Position numbers and translations under genes: made by a program
Notes under the pieces: generated by a model
Database searches by the model: none
Told to the model about the DNA's origin: nothing
Seen by the model: only the letters and a program-made list of their open reading frames with translations
Shown here: positions 20,433-28,228 of the stretch, one piece after another
Numbering within the stretch: the first letter of the stretch is position 1
How the letters are laid out: every line of letters begins with the position of its first letter
NCBI GenBank assembly: GCA_017960585.1
Contig: JAGCYX010000064.1
Span: 1 to 36,248 of the forward strand
Reading direction: 5' to 3'
DNA length: 36,248 nucleotides
Source: Bacteroidales bacterium
GTDB taxonomy: Bacteria; Bacteroidota; Bacteroidia; Bacteroidales; UBA932

Positions 20433-20848
20433 CGCCGGAACATTTCAATTAAACCGGTTTCCGCAGGAGTATCCTGCCCGAAGAACTCAGCCAGAGAATC
20501 CTCTACGGAATTCATAATCAGTGTATTGTCATTTTCCTTCTGGCCGTAGGCATAGCGGACGCAGGACTCCGGCGGAATGCGAGGATGCCTGATCGAGAGG
20601 CTGACGCCAAGGGCTGCCACGATGGCGACGCTGGCCGCCAGTGCGAAAGCATAGGACCGGATGGACCGGCTCCGACGGGTTTTCTCCTGCCGACCGATGG
20701 ACAGGTAACCCAGAACGCCCCGGAGCTCATCGAACTCCGGATCGTCCACCCTTGCAACGTATCGGGCCAGCGCCTGCTCCTCATCGGGAGAGGTCTCCGC
20801 TTCCCAGTAGCGTTGCATCAAGTTTATATATTTTTCTTTATCTGTCAT
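20429..20848 (-). CDS. Probable anti-sigma factor, single-pass membrane protein
   Basis: The 139-residue protein has a cytoplasmic N-terminal part that starts with a helical LMQRYWEAETSPDEEQAL stretch, typical of Bacteroidota anti-sigma/FecR-like N-termini. One transmembrane helix lies at about residues 65-86, followed by a short periplasmic tail. It overlaps the sigma gene by 11 bp and the next gene by 4 bp. The role as sigma partner is inferred from position, topology and N-terminal character. No zinc-binding ZAS motif (HxxxCxxC) is present. Confidence 0.75.
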   Translation of the reverse strand: MTDKEKYINLMQRYWEAETSPDEEQALARYVARVDDPEFDELRGVLGYLSIGRQEKTRRSRSIRSYAFALAASVAIVAALGVSLSIRHPRIPPESCVRYAYGQKENDNTLIMNSVEDSLAEFFGQDTPAETGLIEMFRR

Positions 20849-21335
20849 CTTTCAAAGCGTTTCTTAGTGTTTTCCTCGCGCGGGAGAGTTGCATCCGCAC
20901 TGCTGCCGCTTCCATCCCCAGTTCCCGGGCAATCTCCTCCAGCGTCCGCCCGCCATATTCCTTTTCTTCCAAAATGTACTTCTGCAGTTGCGTCAACTCG
21001 CTGTCTATCTTTTGTTTCAGTTCGTCGTATGCCCGTTGCCTTTCGTCGGGATCCGGGCGTTCATCCGGCAAATCCGTTTCCAGCGGTTGCGGCCGTTTTC
21101 GTCGCCGTTCATTGAGGCTCGCATTCCGTACCGTCCGAGTTAGCAGTGCCTCTGCCTCCTGCTCCGACCGTAGCGGATACCGCTTTCTCCAAAGCCGCAC
21201 AAAACTGTCCTGCAGGACATCTTCCGCCCCTTCCGGATCCGCCAATACGCGTCCGGAAATCAATTTGAGCTTCTGTCGAAGCCGGATGAATGCCTCAGTT
21301 AAATAATCCTGTGCCACGCTGCGCCCATTAGGCAT
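20838..21335 (-). CDS. ECF-type RNA polymerase sigma factor
   Basis: This 165-residue sigma-70 family protein lacks regions 1 and 3. Region 2 shows AEDVLQDSFVRLWRKR and the DNA-melting segment around LLTRTVRNASLNERRR. Region 4 shows YGGRTLEEIARELGMEAAAVRMQLSRARKTLR, the -35-binding helix-turn-helix. It heads the operon with the anti-sigma-like gene, a small exported protein and a beta-barrel protein, a layout suggesting control of an envelope function. The divergent neighbour at 21553 is the RAYT gene; the 217-bp space between them contains a 14-bp perfect inverted repeat that could be a control site. Confidence 0.93.
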   Translation of the reverse strand: MPNGRSVAQDYLTEAFIRLRQKLKLISGRVLADPEGAEDVLQDSFVRLWRKRYPLRSEQEAEALLTRTVRNASLNERRRKRPQPLETDLPDERPDPDERQRAYDELKQKIDSELTQLQKYILEEKEYGGRTLEEIARELGMEAAAVRMQLSRARKTLRNALKDDR

Positions 21336-21396
21336 GAATCGTGCCGTCTATCTATATAACACGTCAAGGACGGAAATGTAACGGAGGATATAGTCT

Positions 21397-21440
21397 GAAT
21401 CATACATAATCAGGCCAAAATCCGTTATTATGTATGATTC
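21397..21440. repeat. Perfect 14-bp inverted repeat between sigma and RAYT genes
   Basis: GAATCATACATAAT (21397-21410) and ATTATGTATGATTC (21427-21440) are exact reverse complements with a 16-bp spacer. The repeat is AT-rich, unlike R1 and R2, and lies in the divergent promoter region. An operator or a transposition-related hairpin are both possible. Confidence 0.7.
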
Positions 21441-21539
21441 CATTCAGGACCATTCGATCATATATCATTGATTTTCAATACTATGGAAAGATGTTCGACA
21501 TTAAACGTTTAATCGGCAAAGAAAACGGCTGTGTTTTAC

Positions 21540-21547
21540 AATCTTTG
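21540..21547 (+). promoter_or_regulatory. Possible -7 box of the RAYT gene
   Basis: AATCTTTG matches the TAnnTTTG consensus except for the first base and lies 5 bp before the RAYT start codon, which would give an almost leaderless transcript. No good -33 element is seen. Confidence 0.35.
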
Positions 21548-21552
21548 CCTAC

Positions 21553-22503
21553 ATGAATACTTATAGAAATAAAACTCCTCATGCTCGCACTTTTTATGAC
21601 GCAGAGTGTCAGTGCGAACTTATTTTCCAAAACAATGGACCCTATTATCACCTCTGCACGCCTGGCGAACAAATGGAGATTCTGTTTGAAGATGAAGCAG
21701 ATTTCCGCTTTGCAATGAACCTCGTTGCCTTCTGTACCTGGCAGACAAAAGGCGTGATTGTCCTGACGTTTGAGATCATGAAGAATCACCTGCATCTTGT
21801 CCTGTCCGGAGATCGTGCCCGTATTTTGGAATGGTTTTCCTTATTCAAGCGAAGACTGCAACGCTATCTTGTGGACAAAGGTGTCGTTAAAAATCTGTCC
21901 CGCTTCGAGGCATCCCTCTTCCCGATTGATAACCTGGAGACGCTTCGGAATACGATAGCCTATGTGAACCGGAACGGCTACCTGGTGGATGCCCGTTATA
22001 CGCCTTTCTCCTATCCTTGGGGCGCCAACCGTTTCTTCTGCAACCCCGATATCCCATTCCTGCAGGGTACCCGGTACGGGGATTTAACCTTTCGGGAGAA
22101 GAGACAATTATTCCGGAGCCATGCAATTGATTATCCGGACGACCACCTGGTCGTAGACGGATACATTCTTCCAACATCCTATTGTAATTTGGCCATGGCG
22201 GAAAGGATGTTCCAAAGCGCAAGAAGTTATTTCTTCCTTCTGTCCCGGAATGTCGAGGTTTATCGCAGCATTGCTGCCCAGTTGGGAGACCTCGTGTATT
22301 ATACCGACGATGAACTCTTTCTCGTGGTTCGGCAACTGTGCAAAGATGATTACGGCAACTCGCGTCCGGCCACCCTGCCCAAAGATGCAAAACTGGAAAT
22401 TGCCAAAAAGATGCACTTTGACTATCAGGCGGGGAACAAACAGATACAAAGAATGCTGCGTCTGGAAGAGCGCGATCTGATCGCGCTCTTCGGGAGGAAG
22501 TAG
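21553..22503 (+). CDS. REP-associated tyrosine transposase (RAYT/IS200-like HUH endonuclease)
   Basis: This is a predicted single-strand HUH nuclease of the Y1 type. The metal-binding HUH motif is His79-Leu80-His81 in MKNHLHLVL, matching the MPNHVHLL motif of IS200/RAYT proteins. A candidate catalytic Tyr105 lies in the helix RRLQRYLVDKG. The region around residues 135-160, TIAYVNRNGYL then FSYPWGANRFF, corresponds to the YIHLNPVRAGL and DYPWSS landmarks of RAYTs. The C-terminal 70 residues look like a DNA-binding helix-turn-helix (IQRMLRLEERDLIALF). At 316 residues it is longer than IS200 TnpA but normal for this Bacteroidota RAYT type. Its base composition is AT-richer than most neighbours, suggesting transfer. 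An R1 palindrome begins 2 bp after its stop codon. Confidence 0.85.
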   Translation: MNTYRNKTPHARTFYDAECQCELIFQNNGPYYHLCTPGEQMEILFEDEADFRFAMNLVAFCTWQTKGVIVLTFEIMKNHLHLVLSGDRARILEWFSLFKRRLQRYLVDKGVVKNLSRFEASLFPIDNLETLRNTIAYVNRNGYLVDARYTPFSYPWGANRFFCNPDIPFLQGTRYGDLTFREKRQLFRSHAIDYPDDHLVVDGYILPTSYCNLAMAERMFQSARSYFFLLSRNVEVYRSIAAQLGDLVYYTDDELFLVVRQLCKDDYGNSRPATLPKDAKLEIAKKMHFDYQAGNKQIQRMLRLEERDLIALFGRK

Positions 22504-22504
22504 G

Positions 22505-22589
22505 TTGCGGGAGCACAGGCACCCCGTTTTGCTCCCGGAGTACGATAATTCCGTTCGCCGGGAGCGGAGAAGGGCTCCAGCGCTCCCGG
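22505..22589 (-). repeat. R1 two-hairpin (REPIN-like) repeat, copy b, next to RAYT
   Basis: This 85-bp element fills almost the whole space between the convergent RAYT gene (stop 22503) and the membrane-protein gene (stop 22592). It is inverted relative to the other copies. Its stems are CGGGAGCA/TGCTCCCG and CCGGGAGCG/CGCTCCCGG. It probably also serves as a bidirectional transcription end. Confidence 0.85.
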
Positions 22590-22591
22590 AA

Positions 22592-22969
22592 TCAACTATC
22601 CAGGAAGCGGGACCGGTGGCGGGTCAGGGTGAGCGGGAGGACAATGGCGCAGGCGGCGGTGATGGCGCCGAGGGCCATCGCGACGTAGCCGGCATAGCGC
22701 CCGGCCAGGCCCTCTGGCGGAATGGGGAGGGAGATGTCCGGCAGTTCGACCGGATGCAGGAGGGCCAGCGCCGTGAGCACCACGCCGAGCAGGATTCCCG
22801 CCGCGAAAACAAAGTACATCGTCCGGCGGCTGCGGCGGTATTCGCGGTCGCGGTAGGTTTTGATCTGCTCGACGGCGGAAAGCCGGGCGTTCAGTTCCAG
22901 GCGGAAAGCCGCCGGGTCGGACGGCTGCGGAGCCGTTTCATGCAGGAGGGTTCTTATTTCGTCTTCCAT
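22592..22969 (-). CDS. Small two-helix membrane protein, possible anti-sigma partner
   Basis: The 125-residue protein has a charged cytoplasmic N-terminus of about 48 residues, one transmembrane helix at about 50-70, a short loop with many prolines, and a second helix at about 92-112 followed by a basic tail. It overlaps the ECF sigma gene upstream by 16 bp, the position of an anti-sigma factor in comparable loci. No known domain is evident, so the role is inferred from context only. Confidence 0.75.
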   Translation of the reverse strand: MEDEIRTLLHETAPQPSDPAAFRLELNARLSAVEQIKTYRDREYRRSRRTMYFVFAAGILLGVVLTALALLHPVELPDISLPIPPEGLAGRYAGYVAMALGAITAACAIVLPLTLTRHRSRFLDS

Positions 22970-23445
22970 TTTTCCAAAAGTGCTTTCAGGTGTTGCCGAC
23001 CCCGGGTCAGGTACACCCGGACACTGCTGGCAGGTATGCCGAGGATTTCGGCTACTTCCTTGATCGGTCGGTCCTCCATATAGAAGAGCAGCAGGGCCGC
23101 GCGCTCCTTCTCCGGCAGCCGCCGGATGGCACGGTGCAGTGCCTCGTGGCGGAATGTTGCATCCGCGGTGACCCCGTCTGCCAGCGTCCCGGCGCCCTCT
23201 TCCAGCGGCCCGGTGGGCAATTTGCGCCTGCGCTGGCGGTCGATGAAGATGTTGTACGCGATCCGGAAGAGCCAGGTGCCGAAGCGGCTCTCGCCGCGAA
23301 AGGAGCCCGAGGCTACGTATGCATTGACCAGTGCGTCCTGCGCGATGTCATCGGCCTCCGCCGGGTCACCGCACAAGCTGAGCAGGAAACGCCTTAGCGG
23401 CTCCTGCTCGGCTGAAACCAATCCTATAAACTCCTCGCGGGTCAA
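22954..23445 (-). CDS. ECF-type RNA polymerase sigma factor (probable TTG start)
   Basis: The sigma-70 region 2 reads AEADDIAQDALVNAYV with the melting segment TWLFRIAYNIFIDRQRRR, and region 4 reads RPIKEVAEILGIPASSVRVYLTRGRQHLKALL, so this is a clear ECF sigma factor. The frame has no ATG near the expected start. TTG at 23445, giving LTREEFIGLVSAEQ, fits the family N-terminus and lies 4 bp after the stop of the upstream membrane-protein gene. A longer TTG start at 23508 would overlap that gene by 59 bp and add an unrelated N-terminus. The 163-residue product is co-transcribed with genes on both sides. Confidence 0.88.
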   Translation of the reverse strand: MTREEFIGLVSAEQEPLRRFLLSLCGDPAEADDIAQDALVNAYVASGSFRGESRFGTWLFRIAYNIFIDRQRRRKLPTGPLEEGAGTLADGVTADATFRHEALHRAIRRLPEKERAALLLFYMEDRPIKEVAEILGIPASSVRVYLTRGRQHLKALLEKWKTK

Positions 23446-23449
23446 TCGA

Positions 23450-23917
23450 TTACCGCTCGAGTTCCGCCAACTCCCTGGCGCAGGTCTTCTTTCCGACGAA
23501 ATACACAACCAGGAAGGCGATGCCTACGGCGAGGATGACGCCGGAAATACATAGAAACACTAATGTGAAACCAGATTTATCCTCCCACAAATTCGCCGTG
23601 GAATAATAGACCACCTGTGCAAGCATCGTTATCAAGCCGATGACACCCGTCACCATCGCCGTGGTCAGGTAGCCCATCAACTTGTCCTTGACGGACTTCG
23701 GTCGTTTCGCCATGTTGAAGAAGTCCGGGCTCAGCTCCGCCCCGTTCTCAATGGATTTCATCAGGATCTCCGTCTTCCGGTCCACCTCATGCTGCCGGGT
23801 CCGCATGACCAGCCAGACCACCAGCACGGGGAGCACGACCACAATCGCAATCGGAATCAAGGATTGGACAAGATGGTCCAGAACCTCCCATCCGTCAGTT
23901 GTAAGAATCGTAAACAT
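23450..23917 (-). CDS. Membrane protein of DUF6249-like type
   Basis: This predicted inner-membrane protein of 155 residues has a hydrophobic helix at about 18-40. A cytoplasmic stretch (TRQHEVDRKTEILMKSIENGAELSPDFF) follows, resembling DUF6249 proteins in which a sensor-like loop follows the first helix. Two more helices lie at about 85-108 and 120-145. The ATG at 23917 is preferred to a TTG two codons earlier. It precedes the ECF sigma gene by 4 bp, so it is likely part of the same unit and may be a regulator or target of it. The family name is tentative. Confidence 0.75.
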   Translation of the reverse strand: MFTILTTDGWEVLDHLVQSLIPIAIVVVLPVLVVWLVMRTRQHEVDRKTEILMKSIENGAELSPDFFNMAKRPKSVKDKLMGYLTTAMVTGVIGLITMLAQVVYYSTANLWEDKSGFTLVFLCISGVILAVGIAFLVVYFVGKKTCARELAELER

Positions 23918-24005
23918 ATCCAATCTTTTTTAATTGTTTCACCTGTTAGACGGAATCCTTCCCCGGAAGGCTACAAAAAGTTTCCAAGAGCGGTGAAGTC
24001 CCCCG

Positions 24006-24155
24006 GTGTTCCCGGCAGGTGGCATCGGGCGGATGGGCTGCGTCGGCGTTGTGGAGGGCGGAGCGTAAATTGGTTTTTCGAGCAACTGCACGAAAAATAA
24101 TTTGCGGCCGCCCGCGAGAGGGACATTCCGCCTGCTGCCGCCGGGTCTCTACCGC
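24006..24155 (-). repeat. R2 palindromic repeat, right copy
   Basis: The 24006-24065 part is the inverted counterpart of 19021-19080 (54 of 60 identical). The element forms a long imperfect palindrome. CGGCAGGTGGCATCGGGCGG near 24013 pairs imperfectly with CCGCCTGCTGCCGCCGG near 24128. An inner perfect stem, TTTTTCG (24074-24080) and CGAAAAA (24091-24097), lies between them. It ends on the stop codon of the minus-strand response-regulator gene and fills most of the 231 bp between genes. Confidence 0.7.
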
Positions 24156-24891
24156 AGCATCCGCTGCGATAGGTAATTCTCAAACGCAGGTTTGTACGCG
24201 TCGGAGACGTGGATGAGGGCGCCGCCGATGGAGATGTCGTAGGAGCCGCCGATGGACTCGATCTTGTCCAGGGCGATGATGTAGGAACGGTGAACCCGCA
24301 TGAAGATGCCTTCCGGAAGCAGTTCTTCGACGGCCTTCATGGTGATGTGGGTCACGAGCGGGCGCTTCTCGGAGCAGAGGTACAGCAGGACGTAGTCCTT
24401 CATGCCCTCCACGTAGCGGATGTCGGAGAAAGCCACCTTGCGCAACTGCCCCTCGGATTTGACGAAGATGGAATCCTGCTGTGCGCTGGCGCTGCCCGGA
24501 GCGGCGTCGGAAGCCGATTCGGCGTTTTCTTTCAACTCGAACCACTGACGCGCCTTCTCCGCCGCCTCCAGGAACTTCTGGTAGCGGATCGGCTTGAGCA
24601 GGAAGTCCAGCGCGGACACTTCGTAACTGTCGAATGCATAGTCCTTGAACGCCGTGGTGAAGATGATGCGCGTCCCCTCCGGGACCATGCGCGAGAGTTC
24701 CATTCCGTTCAGGTCGGGCATCTGGATATCCAGGAAGACCAGCTGGGGCCGCGTCTCACGGATGGCCTCCAGCGCCGCCACCGGATCGGTGAAAGACGCT
24801 TCCAGCGAGAGGAACGAAGTCTTAGAAATGAAGTTTTCAAGCATCTTGACGGCCAGCGGCTCGTCGTCGACGACAATGCAGCTCAGTGCTT

Positions 24892-24895
<4 letters not shown>
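24149..24895 (-). CDS. LytTR-family response regulator
   Basis: This cytoplasmic two-component response regulator has 248 residues. The receiver domain (1-120) shows the acidic pair Asp10-Asp11, the phospho-acceptor Asp56 in LVFLDIQMPDLNG, the Thr of FTTAF and the Lys of LLKPI. A Ser/Ala-rich linker at about 125-145 leads to a LytTR DNA-binding domain (about 147-245) with IRYVEGMKDYVLLYL and FMRVHRSYIIAL. It is coupled to the upstream histidine kinase by a 4-bp ATGA overlap. Its target genes are unknown; the LytTR membrane protein and the ECF loci nearby are candidates by position only. Confidence 0.95.
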
Positions 24896-25944
<1,049 letters not shown>

Positions 25945-25960
25945 CTCGTGAGCATTTTTA

Positions 25961-25968
25961 CAAAGATA
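25961..25968 (-). promoter_or_regulatory. -7 box of the kinase-regulator pair
   Basis: TATCTTTG on the minus strand matches TAnnTTTG exactly and ends 16 bp before the ATG at 25944. This box is the main reason for rejecting the upstream ATG at 25980. Confidence 0.6.
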
Positions 25969-26068
25969 GCAATTATTCATTACACCCTGACCCGCTATTC
26001 GACGAATGAACGGCCCTTTTTCGACGAAGCGCCGTTTCGCTTCGACGAAATATGGGCCCCGGCAGCAG

Positions 26069-26785
26069 CTATTTGCTCCCGGTAACCGCGTCCTTGTACT
26101 TCCGGGAGATCGGAAGCTGGATGTCGTCGATGTAGAGGAGGTCCACGTCGATGCGGGTGATGGCGGCCCGGTTGACGAGGAAGGCGCGGTGGATGCGGAT
26201 GAACTGGGGGCTCAGGTTGGCCTCCCACTGGGAAATCGGCGTGTAATTCTTGAACCGCCGGCCGCCCGTCGCCACCACGACGGTGGCGTCATCGTTGGAC
26301 TCGACATAGAGGATCTCCTCGCGGGGCAGGCTGACCGTCTTCCGGTCCGAAACGAACGAGATGGGACCGGGCGCGCTGGGGCGCTTCCGGTCCAGCCAGG
26401 CCTCGAAGAAATAGCAGCCTGCGGCGAGCGCAGTCAGGATGAGCGCGATGAAGACGGGATTGGTCAGGAGATGGGGGATGTCCGGTATGCGTTCAGGCGG
26501 GACATAATGACCCTCCCGAAGAAGGATGATATAATAGTGGGTGACCAAAAACAGAAGGATCTCCCCGGCCAGGATGCCCAGCACGATGAAGATGGCGTCT
26601 TTGATGCCCGAACGTCGTTTCTTGAGATCCACCTTCGGGAAAAAGAACTTCGCCGCCAGGGCGCCGGGCAGGAACAGCGTCCCGACGAAGAGCGCCTCCA
26701 GGAAGCGATATCCCAGGCTGACGAGGACGAGCGCCACCAGCAGGATGGAGACAACCCAGTAGGATATGATCAGCAGCCGTTTCAT
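26069..26785 (-). CDS. LytTR DNA-binding domain protein with four membrane helices
   Basis: This 238-residue protein lacks a receiver domain. Residues 1-125 form about four transmembrane helices (starting IISYWVVSILLVALVLVSL), and residues 140-235 form a LytTR domain (TVSLPREEILYVESNDDATVVV, FIRIHRAFLVNRAAITRI). Such proteins are thought to act as membrane-tethered regulators, the membrane part controlling DNA binding, though few have been tested. The final codons (VTGSK and stop) coincide with a single R1 arm, so the C-terminus may have been remodelled by the repeat. The -7 box lies only 8 bp before the start codon, predicting a very short leader. It is divergent from the ExbB-like gene. Confidence 0.9.
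   Translation of the reverse strand: MKRLLIISYWVVSILLVALVLVSLGYRFLEALFVGTLFLPGALAAKFFFPKVDLKKRRSGIKDAIFIVLGILAGEILLFLVTHYYIILLREGHYVPPERIPDIPHLLTNPVFIALILTALAAGCYFFEAWLDRKRPSAPGPISFVSDRKTVSLPREEILYVESNDDATVVVATGGRRFKNYTPISQWEANLSPQFIRIHRAFLVNRAAITRIDVDLLYIDDIQLPISRKYKDAVTGSK
26079..26098 (-). repeat. R1 remnant (one arm) at the end of the LytTR gene
   Basis: On the minus strand, GCGGTTACCGGGAGCA matches the left arm of R1 (GCGGTTGCCAGGAGCA at 32888) at 14 of 16 positions. The second arm is missing and the sequence supplies the last codons of the LytTR protein. Confidence 0.5.
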
Positions 26786-26793
26786 TACCTACA

Positions 26794-26801
26794 CAAAAAT
26801 A
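26794..26801 (-). promoter_or_regulatory. -7 box of the LytTR membrane protein gene
   Basis: TATTTTTG on the minus strand fits TAnnTTTG and ends 8 bp before the start codon at 26785. A transcript starting at the usual distance would have a leader of only a few bases. Confidence 0.55.
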
Positions 26802-26896
26802 GTAAATAAACCGCAGTTCCGGCATAGTAAAAGCCGATATTGGGGATTTAACTGGTCTTCCCGGGGTTTCGGCTTGGATGGAAAGCGGCTAACGAT

Positions 26897-26904
26897 TACT
26901 TTTG
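26897..26904 (+). promoter_or_regulatory. -7 box of the ExbB-like/beta-propeller unit
   Basis: TACTTTTG fits TAnnTTTG exactly, has a TTGG 19 bp upstream as a possible -33 element, and lies 32 bp before the ATG at 26937. Confidence 0.6.
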
Positions 26905-26936
26905 CTCCCAGTTTAACCCACAAAACTCATAGCCTT

Positions 26937-27281
26937 ATGTTCAAATTGTTTGTTGATGGCGGTCTCCTGTATATGTCCGTCCTTACGGTTCTCCTGGTCG
27001 CTCTTTTCTTCGCCGCCTGGAAAGCACCCCGCTGGGTGAAGGAAATCGGCAAGTTCGCCCTCGTATTCGGTCTCGTTTCTCCCTTGTTCCCGCTTTACGG
27101 GGCCCTGTCCACGTTGCAGCAGGTGGCCATCGATCTGGGCAGTGAGGTGCACGGCATGTTCGACCTGATCTCGCCGGGCGTGCTCTTCGGCATCAAGGTG
27201 ATCCTGATCCCGGTTATCTACGGGATGATTATCTATATGATATCCCTGGTTATCAGAATGGTCCAGAAACCCCGCCTGTAA
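26937..27281 (+). CDS. Small MotA/TolQ/ExbB-like membrane protein
   Basis: The 114-residue protein has three hydrophobic helices. The arrangement FALVFGLVSPLFPLYGALSTLQQV followed by SPGVLFGIKVILIPVIYGMIIYMISLVIRM resembles the pore-forming helices of the MotA/TolQ/ExbB proton-channel family, as annotated for similar small Bacteroidota proteins. It is about half the size of ExbB and no ExbD partner is adjacent, so channel function is uncertain. The frame is open for 170 bp upstream, but the ATG at 26937 follows the -7 box and begins a good hydrophobic protein. It overlaps the next lipoprotein gene by 1 bp. Confidence 0.75.
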   Translation: MFKLFVDGGLLYMSVLTVLLVALFFAAWKAPRWVKEIGKFALVFGLVSPLFPLYGALSTLQQVAIDLGSEVHGMFDLISPGVLFGIKVILIPVIYGMIIYMISLVIRMVQKPRL

Positions 27282-28228
27282 TGATGAAACGGTTTTTTGC
27301 CATCCTGTCGGCCGCCCTGCTGACCGCCTCCTGCGGGCTGGGCGGCTCCGACAAACTGAAAGTCGACCTCGACCGGGCGCTGAAACATCCGGCCAGCGCC
27401 CGAGACGTCTACGCTGAGGCCGTGGCGATTCCGCTCCGCTTTCCGGAAGGGTCGGTCCCTGGACGGGAGACGGCTTTGCTGGATGTCGCCGTGGACCGTT
27501 TCTTCCTGCTGGATGCCGGGAAGAACGAGATCCTGTTTTTTGACTGGAACGGAGAATATGTGACCACGATAACGCTGGCCGACACGATTGTCGATTTTTC
27601 GGTATATCGGAATCAAACACTGGAGGTCCTGACGCAGGATGCCTTCTTCGATTATGCTGTGACGGACGGTTCCCTCCTGGCGGAATACCCGTTCGACAAC
27701 GGGGGCGTGACGCTGAAAAGCCTGGGCCGGGTGGATGACGATTCCTTTTTTATGCTGGGCAGCAAAGACGGATTCGCATACGGCTGCGGCTATGTTGTCG
27801 GAGGGATCGGCTTCTATTCCTCTGCCCGATACTATTCAGATTATTTAACGACACACGCGTATGCTCCGGCAGCGGAGGTGCAGAACTCCCGCTTTTTCCG
27901 CTGCGGGGATTCGGTTTACAGTTTCCTCTCCCGGTCCGGAGAAATAGATTTATACACGGCCGGTGATTTCGTTTGCGTCCCGTATGAATGGGACTTCGGC
28001 AAGCGGCAGCCCACCTTTACTAACGTGCAGAAAACGGCCGACCGGCTCTATCTCGCTTTCGAACTGGAAGGGGAGAGCGCCGTCCTCGTCTACAATCTGA
28101 AGAACAAACAATACAAGGCCGTCCGGGGCGAAGACTTCCCGCTCGGTGTCATCTATGACGGCAGCAATTATGTTTGCCGCCCGGCGGAAACGGGAGATGG
28201 CCTGGTGATCCTGCGCTATATGCTATAG
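27281..28228 (+). CDS. Lipoprotein with probable six-bladed beta-propeller
   Basis: This is a 315-residue predicted lipoprotein with lipobox LLTASC (Cys18 from the first ATG; a second ATG follows directly). The mature part consists of repeated beta-strand units of about 45 residues such as FFLLDAGKNEILFFDWNGEYVTTI, the pattern of the 6-bladed beta-propeller (NHL/BF3164-like) lipoproteins common in Bacteroidota. The function is unknown; binding of a ligand or partner at the envelope is likely. It is coupled to the small membrane protein by a 1-bp overlap, and its end overlaps the convergent transporter gene by 6 bp. Confidence 0.8.
   Translation: MMKRFFAILSAALLTASCGLGGSDKLKVDLDRALKHPASARDVYAEAVAIPLRFPEGSVPGRETALLDVAVDRFFLLDAGKNEILFFDWNGEYVTTITLADTIVDFSVYRNQTLEVLTQDAFFDYAVTDGSLLAEYPFDNGGVTLKSLGRVDDDSFFMLGSKDGFAYGCGYVVGGIGFYSSARYYSDYLTTHAYAPAAEVQNSRFFRCGDSVYSFLSRSGEIDLYTAGDFVCVPYEWDFGKRQPTFTNVQKTADRLYLAFELEGESAVLVYNLKNKQYKAVRGEDFPLGVIYDGSNYVCRPAETGDGLVILRYML

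Noticed and set aside
18994-24155. CRISPR array
   Set aside because: The repeats are few, long, palindromic, in both orientations and far apart, with no regular spacers and no cas genes.
24470-24540. Fourth in-frame palindrome in the response-regulator linker
   Set aside because: Only short GC-rich self-complementary strings are present; a Ser/Ala-rich linker is normal between receiver and LytTR domains.
26898-26911. Possible further R1 fragment (TTTTGCTCCCAG)
   Set aside because: Only one short half-arm matches, and the bases overlap a normal -7 promoter box; chance similarity cannot be excluded.
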